NCBI GenBank assembly: GCA_017541025.1
Contig: JAFXZY010000060.1
Span: 1-47,196, forward strand
Length of the DNA stretch: 47,196 nt
Direction of reading: 5' to 3'
From: Bacteroidaceae bacterium
GTDB taxonomy: Bacteria; Bacteroidota; Bacteroidia; Bacteroidales; Bacteroidaceae
The notes beneath the pieces are model-generated. The model saw only the letters and a list, made by a program, of their open reading frames with translations. It did not search any database and was not told the DNA's origin. Positions 25,278-32,069 of this stretch are shown one piece after another. Positions within the stretch are counted from its first letter, which is position 1. Every line of letters begins with the position of its first letter. Position numbers and translations under genes: made by a program.

Positions 25278-28200
25278 CTAATCTTCAACCAACACCGTGA
25301 ACTCCGCGCCACTGGCAAAATCGGCTCCGTTCTGGCTGCTCAGAGCGGTAAACCTGAGGTAACGGGCCTTCTGCGGTTTGGCAAACAGCACCTTCTTTTC
25401 CTTAGCGTTATTCTCGAATTCACCTTCACTGACGGCTTCACTCCACGTTTTGCCGTCCTGACTCACCTGAACCCTGTATCCCTTGATGTTACCATTCGGA
25501 CTCCCGTCCTGACGAGGAAGATAGGTAAAGCCTTTCAGCGTCTTTGTCTCGTTGCAGTCGAAATCAATCCAGTGCGGGTACTTAGGCACCGTAATGCTGT
25601 ACATGGTGTGCCAGATGGTAGAGCGGTCATGATCTACAAGGTTCTTGGCCACATCACCGCCAGGTCCTTCCTCGCTGCTTACATAAACCACGTCAAGAGG
25701 TACTGTTTCTATCTTCTCAAAGGTTGTTGACACAGGGTTCTTTTCATCGCCCTCATACCATGCATAGACGGTGCCGCCCTTCTGGAAGTTGAAGGTCCCG
25801 GTATATTTTTCGGTTTTACCCTTGTCGACACGATAGTAGATGGGATATTCCTCCAATCCATACTCAGGGTCGCCAGCAATGGTGACTTTGCCCGCCTTGT
25901 CACGATAAATGGCCACAGGGCAGAGTATGCTTCTTCTGATAACACCAGCCTCGTCATCCTCATTGAGAGGACGAATCAAGATTTTCATTTGATGCAATGC
26001 ACCCTGTACTCTGTCTTGCTTCAACGGGCCGCCTTGTCCGCAACTGTTCCCTCCCAGTCCGTTCACCTTGCAATCCAGATGCAAATAGGTGCCGTCGCTC
26101 TCAGGGAGCTCATACGGATGCTGGGCAAGCGTCATTTGCAGGGCACTCCAGGGAAGTGCAGAGGTGCTCATCGTGCCCAGTTCGCTTACGAACAGCAGAC
26201 CCGTGCCTTCTTCATCTCTCAGAGAACACCAGCGTACATCCTCTCTGTTACCCATACTCTGGGGCTTGGGGAAGTTCACAAACTGCTCCTGGACCGTACT
26301 TTTATAAAGGCCAATGAAAGAGCCGGTCTTTCGGTCGTTATAGTTGTTCAAAGGTCCCCTTCCATAGTAGGCATATTGGTTGAACTGACTTGGCAACTTC
26401 ACCTCGTAACCCAGTCTGGGCAATGCCAAATCCGGATTGCTGGTAACGATGCTGCTTGCCAACACAACGGTACCATTGGGATAGATAATATAGGTTTGCG
26501 TTGTAGTAAAGGAAACATGATCACCTTCTCCTGTTGCCTCTGCCACACTCTCGTAGGGTTGCCCTGCCTTGCCTGGACGATACTTGACTCCGCCCCTGCC
26601 TCTGGCTTGGCTTACAATGGTATAGGCAATGCCAACAAGACCTTCGGGCGACTTCTCGATATAGGGCTTTCCGATGGCCTTATGCTGCAAGTCGTACAAT
26701 CCTTGCTCAAACCATTGGTTTCTTGCCCAATTATCGTTATCCACAGGAGCACGAAAAGCAGAAAGATGCAACGGCGAATCCTTCAGGATGATCTTACCAT
26801 CATATTGTATTCCACAAAGGCTGCCGGTTGTATTATCAAAGGTGACGTTGAAGTTCTTACCGCTTACCACCGTCTTTTCTCCCTCTTCCGATAATTGCAG
26901 AACCCCACGTTGCCAACCCGAGCCGTCCTTTCGTGTGTCCTCAATAAACAGTTGCTCTGCCATCTGCACATAGCCCTTCTTGGCCCAAGGCTTATCCTCC
27001 TTCAAACGGAACTCCACATTCAAGAAGTACTCGCCCTCCCCATCAACGTATTTATTAACAGGGCAGTAGCATCTAACCGACTTGCGAGGCTGAATGTCTT
27101 CGTGCAGAGAGATAGGTACATCCCCCATTTTCTCTCCATCCAATACTGTGTATGCCACAATGTCATAGTCCCTGGAAGTGATTGGCTCAAAGTAGTTTTT
27201 GTTGAAGATGGTGAAGTCGGCTATCACCCCTCTATCTCCTTCCTTGAGTCCATTCAGGGTTACGCCCACATTCTGATACACCTTCTTTACCTCGTAATAC
27301 TGAGGCTTGGGTGTAAGGTCGGGCAACATGATACCGTTCATGCAGAACATACCGTCGTTGGGCCAGTCGCCATGATCACCGCCATAGCCCATATACTTCC
27401 TGCCGTCCTTGGTATAAGTGTCAATGGCCTGATCTACCCAGTCCCAGATGGCCGCTCCGCAGAAGTAGTTGGTACTCTCCATCGCCTGCCAGTAATCCAC
27501 TAAGTTACCCAGCGAGTTACCCATGCTGTGGGCATATTCCGAGATGTGGTAAGGATATTTCACATTAGATTTCCCTTTGGCCACCTGCTGTACCCAGGCC
27601 ACGCTGGGATATTGGTTGGAACCCATATCCACAATATCATTGTTACGTTCATACTGAACTGGACGGCTTGTGTCAAACGCCTTGATGGCATTATAGGCAG
27701 CCACAAAGTTCTCGCCCGGTCCTGCTTCGTTGCCCAAGCTCCAGATAACGATGCTGGGATGGTTCACATGTGCGTGTACCATTTCCATATTACGGGCCAC
27801 ATGAGCAGCCTTCCATTCCTTGGGATGCGAGAGCGACTCCTTGCCATAATAATATTCGTGACTCTCTATGTTACACTCATCCTCCAGATAAAGGCCGTAC
27901 TTGTCGGCAAGATAGTACCAGTAGGGATCATTCGAGTAGTGCGACAGGCGCACATGGTTGATGTTGCCCCGCTTCATCAGCATCACCTCCTCCAGCATCT
28001 GCTCACGTGTGATGGCATGACCTACAGTCGGATTGGTCTCATGGCGGTTCACGCCTTTCAGCTTCACGGGCTTCCCGTTCACATAGAAGTAGCGACCTGC
28101 CAAGCCGAATTCATCCTCGCTGGCAGGAGTATCTTTTATCTCAACCGTCCGGAATCCGAAGTAGGTACTGGTGCAATCCAAGAGCCGTCCCTTCTTATCC

Positions 28201-29324
28201 TTCAACTCTGCCACAAGGACGTATCGGTACGGAGCCTCAGCACTCCACAGTCTAACACCTTTTAATTCCTGACCGGAAGTAACTGGTTGTCCTTCTCCTT
28301 CAATTTCATCAGAATACAGACGGACGGGGTAATAGTGGAACTCTGTGGTAAGCCCCTTGGGTTCCTTTTTCCCATAATTCTTTATTTCAGCCTGAATATC
28401 AAGACTTGCCTCGCCATACAGTTCCCCTCTCCCCGGAGAGGGGTTAGGGGTGAGGCTGGGGCTGGGGCCCGGGGAGAGGGTCTTTATCCTCACCACCAAG
28501 TCGCTAATTTCCACCTTGGGCATAGCCGTCAGATAGACGCTGCGGAAGATACCAGGCAAGCGGAACATATCCTGCGCTTCCAGGAACGAGCCGTCGCTGC
28601 TGCGATAAACTTCCACCGCCAGCACATTATCGCCTTCCTTATTTAAATAAGGAGTAATATTGAAACGAGCCGTATTCCTGCTGTTCTTCGAGAAACCCAC
28701 ATACTTTCCGTTTATCCACAGGTAGAAGAAAGAGTCCACGCCGTCAAAGTTGATAAACACCTCCCTGCCTTTCCACAGACCGGGAACAACGAAAGTCCTT
28801 CTGTAAGAACCTACCTCGTTGGGATATCTAAAGGTTGTAAAACGTTCGTCCTTTGGCCTGCGCATCACACCTTCGCGCCAATCATCCACCTTCACCTCGT
28901 GATAGAAAATCACAGGCTGGTTCACATAGACGGGCACACCGTACTTCATACTTCCGTCTTTCTGCAAGCCCTGTACATTCCAGCATCCGGGAACTTTGAT
29001 ATCATCCCATGCCGTCACATCATACTCCGGCTGATAGAAATCCATTGGACGTTTCTCGGGAGTGGGCACCCAATGGAATTTCCATGTACCGTCCAGGCAC
29101 TGGTAATATGTACTGAACTCAGGAAGAACCTTCAGCGCCTCCTCCGTATTGGCAAAGGAGAAGGCATAAGTCCGCGGCAGCTCTTTGTTCAGCGACAGCA
29201 ACTCAGGGTTCTGCCACTCCGTTCCGTCGGGAGCACTCTTTTCTCCATAAAGAAAACCTTGCAAGTTATCAGCCTTTGCCACCAGGGCAAAAGCAAACAG
29301 GAGTAATGTCATACGTGTAGTCAT
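25278..29324 (-). CDS. Glycoside hydrolase family 2 beta-galactosidase with C-terminal F5/8-type domain
   Basis: A 1348-residue exported enzyme. The start is set at ATG 29324 ('MTTRMTLLLFAFALVAKADN'); upstream frame lies in the promoter. Order: signal peptide, GH2 sugar-binding domain ('KVPGCWNVQGL', 'GSYRRTFVVP'), Ig-like domain, TIM barrel with acid/base Glu in 'WSLGNEAGPGENF' and nucleophile Glu in 'HISEYAHSMGNSLGN', a beta-galactosidase small-chain-like region ('NYNDRKTGSFIGLY'), and a discoidin-like carbohydrate-binding domain over the last 130 residues. It would release terminal galactose from host or plant glycans in the periplasm. A REP-like unit adds about 15 in-frame residues ('[12 protein letters not shown]') near residue 295. 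Confidence 0.93.
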   Translation of the reverse strand: MTTRMTLLLFAFALVAKADNLQGFLYGEKSAPDGTEWQNPELLSLNKELPRTYAFSFANTEEALKVLPEFSTYYQCLDGTWKFHWVPTPEKRPMDFYQPEYDVTAWDDIKVPGCWNVQGLQKDGSMKYGVPVYVNQPVIFYHEVKVDDWREGVMRRPKDERFTTFRYPNEVGSYRRTFVVPGLWKGREVFINFDGVDSFFYLWINGKYVGFSKNSRNTARFNITPYLNKEGDNVLAVEVYRSSDGSFLEAQDMFRLPGIFRSVYLTAMPKVEISDLVVRIKTLSPGPSPSLTPNPSPGRGELYGEASLDIQAEIKNYGKKEPKGLTTEFHYYPVRLYSDEIEGEGQPVTSGQELKGVRLWSAEAPYRYVLVAELKDKKGRLLDCTSTYFGFRTVEIKDTPASEDEFGLAGRYFYVNGKPVKLKGVNRHETNPTVGHAITREQMLEEVMLMKRGNINHVRLSHYSNDPYWYYLADKYGLYLEDECNIESHEYYYGKESLSHPKEWKAAHVARNMEMVHAHVNHPSIVIWSLGNEAGPGENFVAAYNAIKAFDTSRPVQYERNNDIVDMGSNQYPSVAWVQQVAKGKSNVKYPYHISEYAHSMGNSLGNLVDYWQAMESTNYFCGAAIWDWVDQAIDTYTKDGRKYMGYGGDHGDWPNDGMFCMNGIMLPDLTPKPQYYEVKKVYQNVGVTLNGLKEGDRGVIADFTIFNKNYFEPITSRDYDIVAYTVLDGEKMGDVPISLHEDIQPRKSVRCYCPVNKYVDGEGEYFLNVEFRLKEDKPWAKKGYVQMAEQLFIEDTRKDGSGWQRGVLQLSEEGEKTVVSGKNFNVTFDNTTGSLCGIQYDGKIILKDSPLHLSAFRAPVDNDNWARNQWFEQGLYDLQHKAIGKPYIEKSPEGLVGIAYTIVSQARGRGGVKYRPGKAGQPYESVAEATGEGDHVSFTTTQTYIIYPNGTVVLASSIVTSNPDLALPRLGYEVKLPSQFNQYAYYGRGPLNNYNDRKTGSFIGLYKSTVQEQFVNFPKPQSMGNREDVRWCSLRDEEGTGLLFVSELGTMSTSALPWSALQMTLAQHPYELPESDGTYLHLDCKVNGLGGNSCGQGGPLKQDRVQGALHQMKILIRPLNEDDEAGVIRRSILCPVAIYRDKAGKVTIAGDPEYGLEEYPIYYRVDKGKTEKYTGTFNFQKGGTVYAWYEGDEKNPVSTTFEKIETVPLDVVYVSSEEGPGGDVAKNLVDHDRSTIWHTMYSITVPKYPHWIDFDCNETKTLKGFTYLPRQDGSPNGNIKGYRVQVSQDGKTWSEAVSEGEFENNAKEKKVLFAKPQKARYLRFTALSSQNGADFASGAEFTVLVED
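28422..28456 (-). repeat. REP-like unit inside the beta-galactosidase gene
   Basis: CCCCTCTCCCCGGAGAGGGG followed by TTAGGGGTGAGGCT. It is translated in frame on the minus strand between the sugar-binding and Ig-like domains. A further G-rich tract (28457-28480), translated as 'LSPGPSP', looks like a partial second unit. Confidence 0.85.
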
Positions 29325-29346
29325 ATTCAGAAGCATTAGTTTTGCG

Positions 29347-29377
29347 CAAAGGTACAACTAAGTGAACAGAATACAAA
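29347..29377 (-). promoter_or_regulatory. Promoter of the GH2 beta-galactosidase gene
   Basis: On the minus strand TTTG (29374-29377), 19 bp, then TACCTTTG (29347-29354): a canonical Bacteroidetes promoter 22 bp before ATG 29324. Confidence 0.8.
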
Positions 29378-29432
29378 ATAAAAATGCTTAAACTGTTGTT
29401 TTTTTTATTGAAGGGGAGTATGGTGGTACATA

Positions 29433-29464
29433 AAAAAGAGCAACCTCGAGGTCGCTCTTTTTTT
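29433..29464. terminator. Bidirectional terminator hairpin in 150-bp repeat copy 1
   Basis: AGAGCAACC and GGTCGCTCT form a hairpin with a TCGA tip, flanked by A residues on the left and T residues on the right. It can terminate transcription from either side: the hydrolase gene on the minus strand, or plus-strand transcripts. Confidence 0.75.
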
Positions 29465-29582
29465 AAGTTAGTATGTTTCTTGGATGCTTCGCAGCAACCG
29501 TGTTGTTTGTTTTAATTTAGCACTAACTTGTTTATATAGAAAAAGCAATAAAAATGTTATCTTGTTAAGTTCATGGAGTCCG
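29433..29582. repeat. 150-bp direct repeat, copy 1 (left boundary of a 6.3-kb module)
   Basis: It matches 35872-36021 with no gaps and three mismatches. It contains the terminator hairpin, then an 8-bp inverted repeat AAGTTAGT (29465-29472)/ACTAACTT (29522-29529) enclosing a second hairpin, which on the minus strand reads GGTTGCT-GCGA-AGCATCC with a GNRA-type loop. No reading frame. The following stretch to 29675 is A/T-rich and shows nothing recognisable. Confidence 0.9.
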
Positions 29583-29675
29583 ATAAACACAAATTTTATT
29601 TGCATTTATTTTCACATTCCTCCTTACTGCTTATTTTAGGTTTCTCTTTTCCGGCGTAGGACATTCGTGGTATTT

Positions 29676-30761
29676 TTACTTCAAAGCAGGGAGGATATGG
29701 TCCCAAACGAGGTTCAACTCAGCCTGCATGTCGCGTAAATCCGCAGTATTGATAACTACGGCATCTTTTTCTGGTATGACGATGATATATTGCCCGCCGG
29801 CGCCATCAGCACGGAATGCATTATGACGACAACGCCACACCTGGTAGCCGTAACCTTGAACCCAATCACTGTTCTCCTTGGTCAGTCCTCTTTCAGCCAC
29901 TTTATCAGGACTGGTTCCTGCAGGCTGGCAAGGCACCTGGGCGCACGTCATCTCTTTGACATAGTTTGCAGGCAACACCTGCCTGCCTTTCCATTTTCCC
30001 TTCTGGAGCAGCAACTGTCCCATCTTAGCCAAATCCTCAGTTTTCAGGTAGAGGCCCCAACCTCCGCAGTTGATGCCCTGCGGACTCTCTTCCCAACGTG
30101 GCGATTCTATGCCGAGCGGGTCGAAGAGGCGAGACTGCAGATAATCCACGACCTTCTGTCCCGTCACCTTCTGCACAATGGCCGACAGCATATACGTACC
30201 CATACTATTGTAACAGTACCAAGTACCCGGTTCATGCTCCACAGGCCAGGCAAGGAAGGTCTTTACCCATGTATCTCCATCCCTTCTGCGCGATGGTTCG
30301 GAATCATGTCCGCAGTTCATCGTTAGCAGATGGTGGATTGTCACTTTCTTCAGGTTCTCCGTAAGCATGGGAGGCAAGTCGTCGGGGAAGAAGGAAATCA
30401 GCTTGTCATCAAGCGACAACAGGCCTTCGTCGATGGCCAATCCCACAGCAGCAGAAGTGAACGTCTTGCTTACGCTGTTCAGGATGTGCGGTGTCTGAGG
30501 CTCACCGCCATTCAGCCATTTTTCATATATCACTTTCCCGTGCTGGAGCACCATCACGCTCTGGATGTTGAGGTTCTTCTCCTTTGCATCCTGCAGGTAA
30601 CTATCCATAGCAACATTCAGGCTGCTTTGAGGTTTTGCACGTTTTATCGAAGCAACCTTTTGAGAGGTCTCTTTCGGAGCTGCGGGTATCGACGCAAAGC
30701 TATATAATCCGCAAAGACATAATAGGACAACAAGTCCATAACAACTGAAGATCTGTTTCAT
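29676..30761 (-). CDS. Exported serine hydrolase, beta-lactamase/class C-like (CubicO family)
   Basis: A 361-residue protein with a signal peptide (about 1-25, 'MKQIFSCYGLVVLLCLCGLYSFA'); ATG 30767 ('MHMKQ') is equally possible, while starts further up lie in the promoter. The S-x-x-K catalytic motif is in 'LNSVSKTFTSAAVG', and the Tyr motif in 'WYCYNSMGTYML'. Family members include peptidases, esterases and beta-lactamase-like enzymes, so the substrate cannot be stated. It is divergent from the sigma-TonB gene and is the first gene inside the module bounded by 150-bp repeats. Confidence 0.85.
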   Translation of the reverse strand: MKQIFSCYGLVVLLCLCGLYSFASIPAAPKETSQKVASIKRAKPQSSLNVAMDSYLQDAKEKNLNIQSVMVLQHGKVIYEKWLNGGEPQTPHILNSVSKTFTSAAVGLAIDEGLLSLDDKLISFFPDDLPPMLTENLKKVTIHHLLTMNCGHDSEPSRRRDGDTWVKTFLAWPVEHEPGTWYCYNSMGTYMLSAIVQKVTGQKVVDYLQSRLFDPLGIESPRWEESPQGINCGGWGLYLKTEDLAKMGQLLLQKGKWKGRQVLPANYVKEMTCAQVPCQPAGTSPDKVAERGLTKENSDWVQGYGYQVWRCRHNAFRADGAGGQYIIVIPEKDAVVINTADLRDMQAELNLVWDHILPALK

Positions 30762-30797
30762 ATGCATAACATTTACGAAATTGCCGAAAATCCGTTG

Positions 30798-30829
30798 CAA
30801 ATATACTATTATCTTCTATGATAGCCAAA
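30798..30829 (-). promoter_or_regulatory. Promoter of the serine hydrolase gene
   Basis: Minus-strand TTTG (30826-30829), a 20-bp spacer and TATATTTG (30798-30805) match the Bacteroidetes consensus. Confidence 0.75.
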
Positions 30830-30878
30830 TCCTATACACTTTTAACGGAAAAAACATACAATATTCCATAACTATCCG

Positions 30879-30886
30879 TATCTTTG
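30879..30886 (+). promoter_or_regulatory. Housekeeping-type -7 box upstream of the sigma-TonB gene
   Basis: TATCTTTG matches TAnnTTTG; the -33 region is poor. The transcript would include the conserved box at 30925-30946 and about 100 nt of leader before ATG 30998. Confidence 0.55.
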
Positions 30887-30924
30887 CGAAGAAATCACTA
30901 AATGTTCTCTGTTATGTCAAATGA

Positions 30925-30946
30925 TTTAACATCTTTTATAGGTAAA
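30925..30946 (+). promoter_or_regulatory. Conserved 22-bp box, copy 1 (before the sigma-TonB gene)
   Basis: TTTAACATCTTTTAT-AG-GTAAA. The same sequence with GA for AG recurs at 31994-32015 before the receptor gene. Distance to the start codon is 51 bp here and 54 bp there. The ends TTTAAC/GGTAAA form an imperfect dyad. It is a candidate promoter or operator for the sigma factor encoded here. Confidence 0.55.
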
Positions 30947-30997
30947 CTTCCTGGGTGTTCTGCGTTAAATAAACAAAAGAACCAAGAAGAAATAAAG

Positions 30998-31942
30998 ATG
31001 GACAATAGTGTAATGACAGAACTGGAGTTTGAACAATTGGTGGAAAAAATGCGCCCCCGTTTGATGCAGATGGGACGTGAATTCTTCGGGTCGGATACAG
31101 AAGCTGAGGAGGTTGTGCAGGAAACATGGCTAAGAGCGTGGAATGTAAGGGACAAGGTGATGCTCACAGAAGCCTACATCATGCGTATTGCCCGTAACTG
31201 CTGTGTCAGTATGTGGCGCGGACAGCGAACGCAAGTGGAATTGGCAGAGAACGATGGGACCGCCGTAACAGAGGTCACGCCCCAGGAAGAGATGGAGGAG
31301 AAGGAGAACTCGGAATGGTTGCAGTTGCGCTTGCAGCGTCTGCCCAAAAACGAACGTGAGGTCTGGCAACTATTCTATGACGACGGATTAACCGTAGAAG
31401 AAATTGCCGAGGAGCGTAACATCAGCGTTGCCACTGTCCGAAAGACAATTTCCAACGTTCGGAGTCGCTTGCGTAAAGACATACGCCGTCACTTCTTCGG
31501 CTTGCGTCATCTGGTCATCATAATCCTTGTTGCTCTGGTAACAGGCATTGCTGTAGCAGCCATCGTCAATCCACAGGGTCGTGTGCGTGGTGCCTTGGAG
31601 AGAATGTTACGCATACCAGAAGATACGACAATTTATGATAGTCCTGAAGTATTACCAAGCAGCAATATGGACTTAGAAAAGTTCTACAGATTTATCATTT
31701 CTGAACTGCATTATCCCGAATCAGCTGCTGACGAGGGTATTGAAGGGCATGTTATTGTCAGCTTTGTAGTTGAGAAGGATGGTACCCTTACTCATTTTGA
31801 AACTCCAAATTCGCCTGATGAGCGTCTCAGCGCAGAGGCTATTCGTGTTATTCGTCTGACAGCGCCCTGGCATCCTGCACAGAATAAAAAGAAGTATGTC
31901 CGTAGTCGGTACAGTACGCCAATCAATTTCAGATTAAAGTAA
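30998..31942 (+). CDS. ECF-type sigma factor fused to a transmembrane helix and TonB C-terminal domain
   Basis: A 314-residue protein from ATG 30998 (an in-frame ATG at 30902 would add 32 residues but would read through the conserved box). Sigma region 2 is about 10-80 ('FGSDTEAEEVVQETWLRAWN'), region 4 about 105-160 ('LPKNEREVWQLFYDDGLTVEEIA', 'SVATVRKTISNVRSRLRK'). A single membrane helix follows at about 170-189 ('LVIIILVALVTGIAVAAIV'), then a periplasmic TonB C-terminal domain at 227-314 ('YPESAADEGIEGHVIVSFVV', 'KDGTLTHFETPNSPDE'). The layout puts DNA-binding parts in the cytoplasm and a receptor-contacting domain in the periplasm. The receptor gene 127 bp downstream is the likely partner. 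Domain calls are firm; the signalling role is inference. Confidence 0.85.
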   Translation: MDNSVMTELEFEQLVEKMRPRLMQMGREFFGSDTEAEEVVQETWLRAWNVRDKVMLTEAYIMRIARNCCVSMWRGQRTQVELAENDGTAVTEVTPQEEMEEKENSEWLQLRLQRLPKNEREVWQLFYDDGLTVEEIAEERNISVATVRKTISNVRSRLRKDIRRHFFGLRHLVIIILVALVTGIAVAAIVNPQGRVRGALERMLRIPEDTTIYDSPEVLPSSNMDLEKFYRFIISELHYPESAADEGIEGHVIVSFVVEKDGTLTHFETPNSPDERLSAEAIRVIRLTAPWHPAQNKKKYVRSRYSTPINFRLK

Positions 31943-31964
31943 AAAAAACAGTTCTAATAGCACA

Positions 31965-31991
31965 AGCCTCACTTAGCGGTGGGGCTTTTTT
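31965..31991 (+). terminator. Terminator after the sigma-TonB gene
   Basis: AGCCTCAC (31965-31972) pairs with GTGGGGCT (31979-31986), with one G-T pair, then TTTTTT. It separates the sigma-TonB gene from the receptor gene. Confidence 0.75.
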
Positions 31992-31993
31992 AT

Positions 31994-32015
31994 TTTAACA
32001 TCTTTTATGAGTAAA
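31994..32015 (+). promoter_or_regulatory. Conserved 22-bp box, copy 2 (before the receptor gene)
   Basis: TTTAACATCTTTTAT-GA-GTAAA, 20 of 22 bases identical to 30925-30946, 54 bp before the GTG start of the receptor gene and just after the terminator. No TAnnTTTG promoter is present, which fits use of an alternative sigma factor. Confidence 0.6.
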
Positions 32016-32069
32016 GATTTAGGAAAAAACACGTTCATATGATAGAAACAAGAACAAAACGAATACACA

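Noticed and set aside
30902-30997. 32-residue N-terminal extension of the sigma-TonB protein
   Set aside because: The extension covers the 22-bp box shared with the receptor gene and does not resemble sigma region 2; ATG 30998 gives the usual N terminus.
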